A DNA stretch of 64,000 nucleotides from Acanthosepion esculentum (taxonomy: Eukaryota; Mollusca; Cephalopoda; Sepiida; Sepiidae), in assembly GCA_964036315.1 (NCBI GenBank), contig OZ038482.1, positions 11,397,698 to 11,461,697 on the forward strand. Direction: 5' to 3'. Of this stretch, positions 36,480 to 47,444 are shown piece by piece (the first letter of the stretch is position 1; every line of letters starts with the position of its first letter). The notes under the pieces were generated by a model, which worked only from the letters and a program-made list of their open reading frames with translations, made no database searches and was not told where the DNA came from. A program made the translations under genes and the position numbers.

Positions 36480-36886
36480 ATTATTTATACTATTTATATC
36501 ATTAGGACTGTTGTTCTCATCTTTATTGCCATATTCATAATGTTTCGGCCGTCTATGCACCAATCATCTTCAGGTGTCCCCAAGGATACATGGCCCAGTG
36601 GATAAAAGCATTGAGTAATCCAAAAAGTAACTTGACACAAAGAACTGTGAGTTCAGTACCTGGCTACAGCAGAAAGAACAAAAAAACTTGGAGAGTTGAG
36701 TTACTAAAAGGATACTGCAATATCCAAAAAAGGAATGGAATTTGGAATTAAAGCAATCTACACTCGTGGAGTAAATAAAGGATTTGGTATAAAATTCCAA
36801 TATATATCACCTGAAGAATGATGAAATCTACAATGGTCAAAACATTGTGAATATGGCAATAAAGATGAGGATAACAGTCAAAACAA
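36480..36886 (+). mobile_element. Hairpin retroposon with tRNA-like centre, left part
   Basis: The left arm 'tctttattgccatattca' pairs with the right arm 'gaatatggcaataaaga'. Between them lies a tRNA-like cassette with A box TGGCCCAGTGG (about 36592) and B box 'gttcagtacc' (36653-36662). The right end is cut by the foldback element and resumes at 38858 with 'tagttacaatacctcatctc'. The same family occurs at 15402, 41941, 50443 and 50903. Confidence 0.7.
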
Positions 36887-38857
36887 TCTATACCATTTCA
36901 AATTCAATTTGGGACTAATCAAAGTTATTTTGGAACTAAGCAAATTCATAATTAAATAGCCAAGTTCAAAATGGAATAGTCAAATTCAAAATAAGACATA
37001 GCAAATTCCAAATTGGATGTATCAAATTCAAAATGGAATAGTCAAATTTAAATTGGGAGATACCAAATTCCGAATGGGATAGTCATATTCAAAATGGGAC
37101 ATAGCAAATTCTGAATGGAATAGTCATATTCAAAATGGCACATAGCAAATTCCGAATGGAATAGTCATATTCAAAATGGGACATAGCAAATTCCGAATGG
37201 GATAGTCAAATTCAAAATGGGACTAAGCAGATTCAAAATGAAATAGTTAAATTCAAAATGGAATGAGTAAATTTGATTTTGGATTTGGCAAATTCAATTT
37301 GGAACTGAGCAATTATTTTGCTAAAAAAGACTTTAAAATTAAATATAATAAAATAATAATATTCAACTAAACTTTACCCTCGAAATGTTTTTATCTTCTA
37401 GGAGCAATCAATAAATCAAGAAAATTCATGCAAGATGTATATTCTTTGGATGCAACTTTCAGCGTTTAAAATCTCTCACTATACCTGTTTTTCTTTCAAA
37501 CTCTGTCTTGCTATATGCATTCAGTATTTCCTTGCTGCTTTTTCTTAGGACTTTTGAGATTTAGCCTGTTGTCCCCAAAATCATTTAATTTTGAATAACT
37601 CTCTCTTATTCTCACTTTTTTTAACACAATATACAGTCTATCCACCTCTTTCTTTCTTCTCTTCTCACTGATTGTCTTGCCAATGAAAGTGCCAGAAACT
37701 CTAACTTTGACACAAATTTATCCGTTCAAGAATAGCCTCCTGTAAGGAAGTGATAGTAAAATCTACTCAACATTGCACTCTAATTTTGAATTATCTGATT
37801 TACCACCCAGTTGATTTTTTAATCCATGATATTTGTTTATTGAAATGCTGAGATAAGTTTGAAACATTTTTCTTTCTATCATTGTAACTTACAAAAAATG
37901 AATACATCCAGCGGATGAATAGCTTTGTAAAAATAGTGTAATTGATATAAGTTTCAAGCACCGACGTCAAAAGTCCCGATATATACCAGAGTATGCTACA
38001 GTTATGTTTTGTCTCAGTGGAGCTTTGTGATATGTAGCAATTATACATGGAAGTATATATAGGGTAATGTTGTAAACATTAAATCATAAATATTTTTCAG
38101 AAAAAAATACAAAAGAGAGAGTCATAGAGAAGCACAATGATTTTTTTTTTTTAAATGAAGGAAAAAATTTATTCAATACTGTACATCTTCAAGATTCAAT
38201 ACATTTGGTATAAGTGTGCAATGAATCTATTGCACAGTCCACTTGAAATTTCAGCAACTCCAAGATGTTCCACCGATACTTCATCTGAATTAAATGCTGC
38301 CAAAGTCTGACTTCTTTTCATTTCAAACTTGTTCTTCATTAGATATTTTCTATGTGATGACATTGTAATAATAGTTGGCTGTGTATCACTGCTGTTTAAT
38401 TATTAAAAAAGTCAATTACTATTTATTTCCTATCACTATTTATGGAAAAAGATAAATTGTTCCAATGTGAACTCACCTTGTCCCAATTCAAACTTGCTTA
38501 TTTTATTATGAATTTGCTTTGTTCCAAATCAAACCTGCTTATTTCATTTTCAATTTGCTACATCTCATTCTGAACTTGGCTATTTCATTTTCAATTTGCT
38601 ACATCTCATTCTGAACTTGGCTATTTCATTTTCAATTTGCTACATCTCATTCTGAACTTGGCTATTTCATTTTCAATTTGCTACATCTCATTCTGAACTT
38701 GGCTATTTCATTTTCAATTTGCTACATCTCATTCTGAACTTGGCTATTTCATTTTCAATTTGCTACATCTCATTCTGAACTTGGCTATTTCATTATGAAG
38801 TTGTTTAGTCCCAAAATGACTTTGATTAATCCCAAATAGAACTTGAAATGGTATAGA
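36887..38857. mobile_element. Foldback-type element with tandem-repeat inverted arms
   Basis: Inverted ends: 'tctataccatttcaaattca' at the left, and the complement of 'acttgaaatggtataga' at the right. The arms consist of 41-bp tandem units ('gacatagcaaattccgaatg' type in 36945-37310; 'ttcaatttgctacatctcat' type in 38480-38800). These are reverse complements of one another. The ~1.15-kb centre has no recognisable gene. Long inverted arms made of short direct repeats is the layout of Drosophila FB elements. The insertion sits inside the hairpin retroposon. Confidence 0.75.
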
Positions 38858-38890
38858 TAGTTACAATACCTCATCTCAGAAATATATACA
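38858..38890 (+). mobile_element. Hairpin retroposon, right end after the nested insertion
   Basis: 'tagttacaatacctcatctc' continues the family consensus seen at 15511-15540, showing that the foldback element interrupts one element rather than lying between two. Confidence 0.6.
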
Positions 38891-39026
38891 TATACTTTCC
38901 TTATCTTATTCTCTCTGATTACCAGTTATCCTAAAGTTTATAGAACCATCTTGATAGACAAATTCTTAAAACACATAAAACTAGATTCTCTACATTCTTT
39001 TTCTCAAACTCAGTTGCACATTTTTT

Positions 39027-39386
39027 GTATTCTTCTGCTCTTATTTTTATTCTTATTCTTCTGCTCTTATTTTTATTCTCATTCTTCTGATCTTCTTTTA
39101 TTCTCATTCTTCTGCTCTTATTTTTATTCTTATTCTTCTGCTCTTATTTTTATTCTCATTCTTCTGCTCTTATTTTTATTCTCATTCTTCTGCTCTTATT
39201 TTTATTCTCATTCTTCTGCTCTTATTTTTATTCTCATTCTTCTGCTCTTATTTTTATTCTCATTCTTCTGCTCTTATTTTTATTCTCATTCTTCTGCTCT
39301 TATTTTTATTCTCATTCTTCTGCTCTTATTTTTATTCTTATTCTTCTGCTCTTATTTTTATTCTCATTCTTCTGATTTCATTCCAT
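39027..39386 (+). repeat. Minisatellite, 26-bp unit x about 13
   Basis: Unit 'ctgctcttatttttattctc' plus 'attctt', with a C/T variant ('attctcattctt' or 'attcttattctt'). Pyrimidine-rich strand. Confidence 0.95.
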
Positions 39387-39419
39387 CTGATTGCCAATTA
39401 TTCTGGAATTTATAGACCC

Positions 39420-40284
39420 TTCATTTGAGACATTCTTAAACTGCATCAAGATAGAGAATCTATTCTCTCTGTGTTCTTTCCCTGCAAACCAAGAATTTTA
39501 CAAGACCTGTGTTACAATGATCATGACTTATTGGAAGGAGTTTTCTGTTAACAATAGAATCAATGAATAAATTCTAAATAAACAATAATTTTCTGACTCT
39601 GTAAGCAGATATTACTTATGGGATAGCCTGATGTATATCTATATATATAAAATGACAGGAATTTGAATTCTGGTTGAACATTGCTTTTTACCTTGTCATT
39701 TTTGTGACATTAAATTTGGTATCTGTGTTTCTATTTTTCCCTTTAGGAATCTGACACTTACAAAAATACTTGAGCCTTTCATGATAGCATTTACAGCCCA
39801 TAACAAAATTGCCTTTGTTATTCTTTCTTTTCATTTCATAACCACATTTTTTTCTCTGCTCTTTATAATAAAAAAGAAAGACAAGAAAAGACAGGATTCA
39901 TCTTAACAGATATTTGCAGAATTCTGTCGTCTTTTCCAAGGCAAAGAAAGAAAGAAATATTTAGTGACAGTCTCTCTTTTCTTGTTCTTGAAGATCAGTT
40001 TTATTTCTTGTAACTTTGTCAATCCATCATTTTCTGTATATTTTTTCAATTTTTATTTTTGGTTGTCAGTCGTCTTTTGACAAAAGAGAGTCTTAACGCT
40101 AAGAGAAAGTATTTGACTTTCTGACTTCTTGCTAAGAAAAGCTTTTTGGTTTGTTATTGAGGATATAAAGAAATGATTATTGAAATTGTTCCCTATATTG
40201 ATATTTATATTGCCTAGTCTGACACAAGGGCAAGGGGGGAGTGTAAAGTCAAGATCATGATAGGTCAATATTTCACATAAGGAG
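39420..40284. other. Non-coding stretch
   Basis: AT-rich; no supportable gene. Confidence 0.45.
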
Positions 40285-40403
40285 GCATACGGCCATATTA
40301 TGTTGAAATACTAGTTCCCATATGATCACTTAGGTTAAGCAATGTTGAGCATGGTCAGTACCTAGATGGGTAACTCCTTGGGAATACCAGGTGGTGTAAT
40401 TAA
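40285..40403 (+). pseudogene. 5S rRNA-derived sequence (pseudogene or SINE head)
   Basis: About 119 bases line up along the whole length of animal 5S rRNA: 'gcatacggccatattatgtt' at the start, 'atgatcacttaggttaagca' in the middle (5S: GATCACCGAAGTTAAGCA), 'ggtcagtacctagatgggta' and 'ccttgggaataccaggtggt' at the end. The internal promoter region (A box, intermediate element, C box) is recognisable but mutated. It is joined directly to a tRNA-SINE body, so it is probably the head of a composite SINE rather than a 5S gene. Confidence 0.8.
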
Positions 40404-40525
40404 TAATGGTTTGAAATTTTTAATCGGAGGGCTGAGTTTCAATTCCAATTGGGTTTGTTATATTCACTTACATTCAAATAACCTTAGAAATGTTAGGAAT
40501 CCACTCCTCCCACCAGCTATGGGTT
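40404..40525 (+). mobile_element. tRNA-SINE body joined to the 5S-like head
   Basis: 'taatggtttgaaatttttaa', then 'gagtttcaattccaattggg' (decayed B box) and 'tatattcacttacattcaaa', followed by 'ctcctcccaccagctatggg'. This follows the SINE at 22005-22325 in order. Together with the preceding 119 bases this gives a 5S-tRNA composite. Confidence 0.65.
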
Positions 40526-41164
40526 AATTAGTATCACTAAATTATTATTATCATCTTCAAAAAATTTTACAATTTAAAAATATTTTCTGGCTTTAAATAA
40601 CCTGCAAAATGTTTTTTATGCAAAGAAACCTGCATAAGCCATAGAAAACAAATTGATCAATCATATTAGGAGTGCATGCTTCAAAAACAGTTTTTAAGAT
40701 AATGGCCTTTAGCTATACTTGAACACAGATTCGATATTTGTGACAGATTCAATATTTGTGACAAAAAAATTAAACCTGAATAGGATTTTTTTTAAACTAT
40801 TTTTTTTCAAAATTAAAACATTTCTTGAATTTTATGTTAATTCAGGCTACCTTGCTTGAAATTTTTTGTTAAGATAATGGCTTACATATATAATAAATTT
40901 ATAACATGTAATCACGACAAAATGATTAATTCTCTCATGTGGTTAGTGGATTAGATGTGCATATAAAATGGAAATGATGAAGCACATTCACCTAGAGTCA
41001 CACAGATGTCATGTTTGATGATTGTGCTTAATGAAAATAAAGAAACCCATTGTTGTTTAAAACATGTCCCATTCAGTATTAAAAGACGAACATAAAACGT
41101 AACTTCCTCAGCTAGGGCAGGGCAATGATTTCATTGTATTTATATAAACACCAATGAGAAGGGA

Positions 41165-41310
41165 TGATTGCTATCTAAAAACAAAAATCTACCCATCACC
41201 TCCTTGGATAAGGGAGGTGGTGTTGTGATTAAGGATCCCAGTACTTATAATGAAAAACAGAATCTGTATGAAACAACAGAAATGTTTATGAAAAAAATTG
41301 AAGAATGTAA
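41165..41310 (+). pseudogene. Penelope-like RT fragment (N-terminal motif)
   Basis: Reads 'KNKNLPITSLDKGGGVVIKD' then 'STYNEKQNLYETTEMF'. This matches 'DITISPSDKGGGVVVMD..AYNQKMLDLLNDRDTY' of the intact PLE (residues 130-165). It loses similarity after about 41310. Confidence 0.65.
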
Positions 41311-41940
41311 GGTGTTTAATAGAAGAGGGAAATTTATGTTTTTGAGCAAATTTTTCAATCCCACAACTCCTTCAATAATATTAATGTTCCTCCATTTATT
41401 AATTTCGTACTTTTCCCTTCAAAGCTCAAAGCTCAGAAGACAGTAACAATTTGGTTGAAATGTTGTATTTGCATACTTTTATAATTGCATTGTTTAAAAA
41501 GCTCTCTATCGTTCTTTCCTATTATTTCCAGAATTACCATTCTTTGATAAATTTAATGTTTTTTTAAAGTTTTTTTTACTTAAATTTAAAATTTTTGACC
41601 TTTTAAATGATTTTTAAACTCCACTTTTATTAAGATCAACTCGTTTATAATATATGGAGAAAATTTCCAACCTTTACCTAAGACAAAAACAGAAATTCAA
41701 CCATGCAATAAAAATACATACTCAAGTATAGTGTGAGTTTTTATGGTCAGATTTTTATGCAAAAAAAAATAGTGGTTCATACTATATACAGGCAGTTTTT
41801 TTGAAGAGGTTAAAAATCATGCATTTTTGGTTACACTATACATAGGTAAATTTATTTCGGGGAGTGGTAAAATTTATGCCTAAAAAGTTTAAGGGTCATG
41901 CTATACATGAAGTTACCTTATAGACAAGTTTATATGGTAT

Positions 41941-42437
41941 CTGTCTATATCTCTGAGATGAGGTATTATGATTACTTACATTATTTGGACTGTTATCCTC
42001 ATCTTCATTGCCATATTCACAACATATGCTCCGGCCTTCTTCAGATGATTGGAATTTTGAACCAAACCCTTCATTTCGTCCACTGGGGGAAGATTGTTCT
42101 AGTTCCACGTGCCATGCCTCTTCTGGATGTCTCAGTTATTTCCCTTTAACTCAACTCTCCAAGTGGCCATATGGCCCAGTGGATAAAGATGTTGGTTAGA
42201 TTAAGTGAGTAGACTTAGACTAGAGTTGTGAGTTCAATACCAAGCCACAGCAGTAGCAAACCAAACTTGGAGAGTTGAGTTAAAGGGAAATAACTAAGAC
42301 ATATTGAAGAGGCATGACACGTGGAACTAGAACAATCTACCCTGGTGGACGAAACACCTGAAGAAGGCTGGAGCATACAACGGCCAAAACATTGTGAATA
42401 TGGCAATAAATATGAGGATAACAGTCCAAATAATGTC
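41941..42437 (+). mobile_element. Hairpin retroposon with tRNA-like centre, full-length, 14-bp target duplication
   Basis: Flanked by AGTTTATATGGTAT at 41927-41940 and 42438-42451. Inverted arms of about 175 bp (41981-42160 against 42262-42436) include 'acattatttggactgttatc', 'ccggccttcttcag' and 'ccctttaactcaactctcca'. Between them lies a tRNA-like unit with A box TGGCCCAGTGG (42172-42182) and B box 'gttcaatacc' (42232-42241). The clean long duplication indicates target-primed reverse transcription, as for SINEs, rather than cut-and-paste. Inserted between two PLE fragments. Confidence 0.8.
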
Positions 42438-42486
42438 AGTTTATATGGTATGAAAAAACGAAGGCAAAACATGGGCATGATTAATA

Positions 42487-42640
42487 GAATATCATCCTAA
42501 GATACCTCAAGTCTATGGCTTAGCCAAATAAAAAGCCAACCCAATATTCCAGTCTCCAGTATGGGTAGCATACCTGACAAATTATCAAAAGACCTAGCAA
42601 AAATGTTAATATCACTTTTAGGTTAAACGTCAGTGTATAA
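42487..42640 (+). pseudogene. Penelope-like RT fragment (PKIYGL motif)
   Basis: Reads 'YHPKIPQVYGLAK', a stop, 'KANPIF', then with a frame change 'VSSMGSIPDKLSKDLAKMLI'. It matches 'YHPTIPKIYGLPKTHKP...PIISGIGSAPHNIARFL' (residues 200-240) of the intact PLE. Probably the same old copy as 41165-41310, split by the hairpin retroposon and other sequence. Confidence 0.65.
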
Positions 42641-42649
42641 ATAAATCAA

Positions 42650-43150
42650 ATCTCTTTCTGTCTTAATATTCTGATGGTAATGTGAATAAACATGGAAATA
42701 TTTATCTGCAAGAAAATATTACTTCATTATTGAAAATATTGACTCAGAACATTTGTGAAGAAGTTGAATTTTGTACCCTATTCTAAGAAGGTGAAGTATT
42801 TGGCTGGAGCAGGAAATGTTTTACCACAGGTGGAGTTTGAAACACTTGCAACACTGTTTCAAGAATATTTGCCATGAAACAGATTTAATCTTTTCAAGCT
42901 ACATTCAATGAATGCTATTCCTAGATAAAGTTGGAAGTTTTCAGATATGAAATTTTGTTATCAAATAGCATCACACTGAATCAGTATTACTGATAAAATT
43001 AATGTAAATTCTTTTTATCAAGTTTGAGTAGAAACACTAGCCAAAATGGTTTCATGTTTGGTTTAAATTTGATATCCTTAATTTCTTTCTGTTAAATTGT
43101 TTCCAAATAAATTTGCTGAAATTTAGTCTTGTGAGGCGCCAGTCTTGAAG
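42650..43150. other. Non-coding stretch
   Basis: No recognisable feature. Confidence 0.4.
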
Positions 43151-43164
43151 AAAATCTACAGATA

Positions 43165-43335
43165 TTTTCAATTTTCTCTCCCACTTTCTTTACTTCTATT
43201 TCTCTCTCCTTTCTCTCCCTCACTTTTGCTCTCCTTCTTCTACTTCCTCTCTCTTCTCCCCTTTCCATCTTTTATTCTCCTTCCTCTTTCTTTCTATTCT
43301 CCTCTCTTCTCACTTTCCCTCTCTCTTCCTTACAA
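43165..43335 (+). repeat. CT-rich polypyrimidine tract
   Basis: About 170 bp almost purely C and T on the plus strand, with irregular TCTC/TTCC units. Confidence 0.85.
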
Positions 43336-43465
43336 AAAAAATTGACATGAGATTTTATCATCAAATTATCTGGGGAAAATGAAGACAATTCGAAATTTTC
43401 AAGATAATTTTTTGTGTTTCTTTCAAGTCTTCACAAGGTGTTTTTTTTAATATTTTTTTTTAGAA

Positions 43466-43725
43466 AATGGTTTTATTTACTGCTAAATATTGAAAAAATA
43501 TGGTTTTATTTACTGCTAAATATTGAAAAAATATGGTTTTATTTACTGCTAAATATTGAAAAAATATGGTTTTATTTACTGCTAAATATTGAAAAAATAT
43601 GGTTTTATTTACTGCTAAATATTGAAAAAATATGGTTTTATTTACTGCTAAATATTGAAAAAATATGGTTTTATTTACTGCTAAATATTGAAAAAATATG
43701 GTTTTATTTACTGCTAAATATTGAA
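43466..43725 (+). repeat. Minisatellite, 33-bp unit x 8
   Basis: Unit 'atggttttatttactgctaa' plus 'atattgaaaaaat', essentially identical in all copies, implying recent expansion. The frame stays open because 33 is a multiple of 3. Confidence 0.95.
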
Positions 43726-43819
43726 CTTGGGATTTGTGCTAAACATCAAGATTGGATCTACAGTTTTTTTTGCTTGAAAAATTAAATCTCAATTTCTTAT
43801 TTCTTTATCCATAGGACCA

Positions 43820-43861
<42 letters not shown>
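43820..43861. repeat. (TA)n(GA)n microsatellite
   Basis: Compound repeat immediately before a LINE fragment. Confidence 0.85.
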
Positions 43862-43862
<1 letters not shown>

Positions 43863-44480
43863 TCCTTATTAAAATCCAAAGAAGAATCTGCAATGTTATT
43901 GATCCAGACCTGGCATCTTGGCTTCGCACTGCTGTAACATAGCTTCCCTGTGCTTTTTCTATAAATATTTTCATGACAATTGTTCTGACGAACTTTCTAC
44001 TATGATACCTGGGACTTCATGAATTTAAACGCAAACTTTGGGCATTTTTCAACAATCTCGAATAGCCTGGGCAGCATGCTTGCAACTTTAACCTCATTTC
44101 TGTGTCCACCGTCCTGTAAACTAAAATGCTGAAAAATACCTAGACTTTATAAATTCAAGTGCAGTACTAGATTGGCAGCTAGTCATCACCATTTTACAGT
44201 TGAAATGGCTAAAAGTAACCGTAAATTCTATGCTAACAGTTTCATCTATTGCACCTCTTGCTTGTGGAAATCTCTTCCAGCTTCTTGCTTCTCAGTTGAC
44301 TTTGATCTTCAAAAATTTTAAATGCAATTTCAATCATTATCTTTTGTCTTTTTAATTCTTGTTCTTTTATTGTTCTCACTCCTTAATAGTAGTTTTTCTC
44401 ATATTCTCACACGCAGAACCCCTCTTGCATCCTAGTGGCTTTATTGCCTTGTTTAGGGTGAAATGATTAAAAAAAAAAAA
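43862..44480 (+). pseudogene. Jockey-like LINE, C-terminal end and 3' UTR
   Basis: Degraded frames give 'KIQRRICNVIDPDLASWLRT' (43873-43930), a Phe-Tyr-Lys/'IFSWQLF'-type segment, and further on the 'TSC.WKSLPAS.F' and 'NFKCNFNHYLL' equivalents, then the UTR with 'aacccctcttgcatcctagt' and an A run at 44468-44483. Same family as 47445-48690 but plus strand. Confidence 0.65.
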
Positions 44481-44519
44481 AAATTCAGATATTATCAATT
44501 ATCTTAGCTCAAAATTTAC

Positions 44520-45085
44520 ATTCTTCTCTTTGTTTCTCTCTCTTGTTCACCTCTACCCTCTCTCTTACTTCCCTTCCACCTCTTTCTCTTCTCTCCACTC
44601 ACACTTCCTCTCATCCTTTCACTCCATCTTCTCTCGTAATATTTCCCTTCCTTCTCTCTCTTTCTCATGTTGTATCTTTCTTCCTTCTCTCCACTTCCAC
44701 TTCATCCCTTGTTCTTTCTCTGCATTCTCCAGTCTATACCCTGATTTTCTTCCTTCACTCCCCATCTCTGCCCTCATTCTCTATCTTCCCTCCCCCCAGT
44801 TTCCATCTCCTTTGTCCTCCTCTTCTCTCTACTCCCTTTCAATCCATCTCCTCTCTCAATATCTCCCTTCTTTCCTTCTCTCTCTCTAGGTTGTATCTTC
44901 CTTATCTCCGCTCTTCCAAGCTACCTGTCTTCCTTCTCTACATTTCAACTTCCTTTTCTCTTTTGATAAACCTTTTCCTTCTCTTCATCCCATATTCGCT
45001 TCCTTTCTTTCTCCATCTTCTCCCTTCTCCTCCACCTCTGTCTCTTCCCTCTGTACTTCTTTTCCTTTCCCCCCCCACAACCTTT
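44520..45085 (+). repeat. Long CT-rich polypyrimidine tract
   Basis: About 560 bp with very few purines, directly following the A-rich tail of the LINE. It keeps two frames open for 119 and 199 codons of Ser/Leu/Pro/Phe-rich low complexity, which I do not count as genes. Mirror-like sub-tracts could form triplex DNA. Confidence 0.85.
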
Positions 45086-45089
45086 ATGA

Positions 45090-46400
45090 ACCATCAGCTC
45101 AAGCAAATGATACTAAAGAATTTTGCTGAGAATCTCTTGTGATTCCAAAATCTGTTTGTGCCATCCAACTTCAGTCAAGTCACAAATGATCCTTGCTTCC
45201 AGCCAAAAAGAACAAATTTTGTTAAAAATAATCTAAGATATTTTTCCCCCCCAAAGAACTGTCAGATTTCTGACTCTGTAAAACACAAATTTGACCTCGG
45301 AATCAAATTGAGAAACCTACTTGGATGAGATCAAACGGTTTTGTGTTCTTTTTTATTTGTTACTCACATTTAATTCAATCCAACTATAAGACCTTCAAAT
45401 TGTCGGGTATCAGTCTTCTGCTGTAACAGTGAATAATTTCTAAAAGCCATTCTCTCTAAGATAGCATAAAAGTCTTTTAGTGGATCTTGGCACTTGGCCT
45501 CCAGTCAATTCCTCTTTGGCTTTTTTCTGTTCATTTTTATCTAATATTGTTAATACATAACTTATATTATGAGATGTGCTGAAAAGCTCTTAGCCTAACC
45601 AAGTAGAAATTCCAAAATAAATTCTGGCATTTGGTCAAATTTTAGGATGTTGGTTTGGTCAAAAACTTTTTACCAACTCTCATATATACAATATATAAAA
45701 AGTATATGTATAAAAAAAAATTTCAAAAATATTTTCAAAATTTACAATTCCCAACGTCTCTTATTCATGTGTAGTTGTATTAGTGTAGTCTGATGTCCTG
45801 GGGGATTAATTGCATCACATGGTGACTTTTTCATACATCTTTCCTCCAAAACAATATATAAAAAACAGCCTTTAATGCCTATTTGATAAGCAACTCTCAT
45901 TTTCTGCTGATAATAATAGGTTGCTATCAGGGATTTTACAAATACTCAGTTGACCAAAAGAGGAAATATTCTTTACTCTGAGAAATTCAGAAATATTTGC
46001 TTCAACTAATAAGATTATTCTTACAGATATCAGTAATCTGTAAAGAGGATTAATCTTGCTATCTTTAAAAAATCAGGATTAGAAACAGTTCAAGGGTGAT
46101 TTGTGAGGAGAGGAAAGTGTTCGGTTTCATTTCAATTTATTTTGCAGTTCTTGGAATTCCTAACTTATTGCATAAAAATTCTACTTGAAGGTCAAAGATT
46201 CTGAAAAGATAAAATATTCATTTTTTACAACTTTCTTCAGAAATCCCAATGGATTTGACAGGTTAAATATTCTTGGACTGTAATTCTGAGTTGTAAATTA
46301 TTTTGAAGCCATTCTCTTTGACTTTAAGAGATGTGGTATGCACTGGGATCACTTCAGGTGATGATGGATTAGACTTTACACTCAGTGTCTTTCAGAGAAG
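45090..46400. other. Non-coding stretch
   Basis: AT-rich. 'gatgtgctgaaaagctctta' near 45573 is reminiscent of mariner inverted-repeat ends but no partner end was found. Confidence 0.4.
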
Positions 46401-46422
46401 CTGGGTGCATTGGCGGGTTTAC

Positions 46423-46503
46423 CTGAGAGGTGACTTCTGAGCTGCTGAATGCAGATCCCCATGACCAGCCCAGTTGCACCTAGTATGCACATGTGGGAAC
46501 AAA
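46423..46503 (-). CDS. Candidate internal exon of an unidentified host gene (81 bp)
   Basis: On the minus strand a pyrimidine-rich acceptor 'cttctttctgtaatacag' precedes 81 GC-richer bases that end TCTCAG before a donor GTAAAC. With two bases borrowed from the previous exon the frame reads CSHMCILGATGLVMGICIQQ then LRSHLS. That is hydrophobic in the middle and could be part of a membrane segment. The exon length is a multiple of 3. A second frame is also open. The protein is not recognised. Confidence 0.4.
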
Positions 46504-46588
46504 CTGTATTACAGAAAGAAGAAGGTCAGTCAGTAACATACATCACATATAAGAATGTAAGGTCCATATTCAGATGTGAGCCAAGTGC

Positions 46589-46614
46589 CACACACACACA
46601 CACACACACACACA
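46589..46614. repeat. (CA)n microsatellite
   Basis: Thirteen CA units. Confidence 0.9.
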
Positions 46615-46779
46615 ATGACCAACATTAATGTTACATATAAGATATTCACTCTTGTTTTTCCATTTATCAGTATGACAATACCTCATTATAGATTCACACA
46701 CTCATATATAATAAAATATAGTTTTAAGGTATGCAAAATTTATGGGTTAAATTGCTCAGTATCATGTCGGTCAACATAG

Positions 46780-47175
46780 CTTGTACGTAACACTGAAGAT
46801 GAGCTACCCCTATTTGTCCAAGTCTACACTACCACCTGGGTAAGCTCATTCCTGAACTTATTGATAAAATCCAGCCTGTCGATAAAGTTCCGAAATGGTT
46901 TTACATCCGGGTTGTTAGTAGTCAATCTAGTTCCTGTATATCAAGATCAAGGACAGCATTCTAGTTACTCACTAAAACTACTATCCGAGATGTCATTAGA
47001 AACGGATTGATTCACAAAAAAAAAAAGCCAATCACTCCCTGGAGTTGTTGGGCACATAAACCCCAATGAAACGAAAGGCCTGATTGTTTATGGTAGCATC
47101 CATTGCAGAAAGCCTGCCCACCAGATCCTTAAAAACAAATTGTGTTTTTCCTCGACTATTCATATATACATGTCA
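46780..47175 (-). pseudogene. L1/Tx1-like LINE endonuclease fragment
   Basis: The minus strand reads 'KDLVGRLSAMDATINNQAFR', 'FIGVYVPNNSRE', stops, 'TSRIVVLV', 'NAVLDLDIQELD' and, after a frame change, 'PFRNFIDRLDFINKFRNELT'. This follows the apurinic-type endonuclease (VYxPNN ... GDWNAxLDPxID ... FIDxxDLVDxFR) of L1/Tx1 elements. Several stops and shifts; no RT nearby. Confidence 0.6.
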
Positions 47176-47444
47176 GTGATGTATTGTGGGTAGTCTATTG
47201 TATTATTCTAATGGTTATTTTGGTAGGCATTAAGGGTTTCAAATTATTCTGGGAGATTTTGTGTGGGAAAAAATACTGGATTTGAATGGCTATTTTTAGT
47301 GTTGTTAGTTGACTAGTTTTTATTCACTATTTCCTATTTCATTGTTGGTTGTTTTTACTGCATTTACTTGTGTTTATCTATGCATATGGGGTTTGTTAAT
47401 TTTTTTATTATTTACTTAGTTTATTTACTTATTTTACTTTTTTT

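Noticed and set aside
38951..39415. 154-codon Phe/Leu/Ser-rich frame that looks like membrane segments
   Set aside because: Encoded by the 26-bp minisatellite; its periodicity explains the hydrophobicity.
40285..40403. Functional 5S rRNA gene
   Set aside because: Too many changes from the conserved sequence, and joined directly to a SINE body without a terminator T run at the end.
44543..45142. 199-codon Ser/Leu/Pro/Phe-rich open frame
   Set aside because: Lies almost entirely in a CT-rich simple tract; low complexity.
45565..45690. mariner inverted-repeat end
   Set aside because: No matching partner end found downstream.
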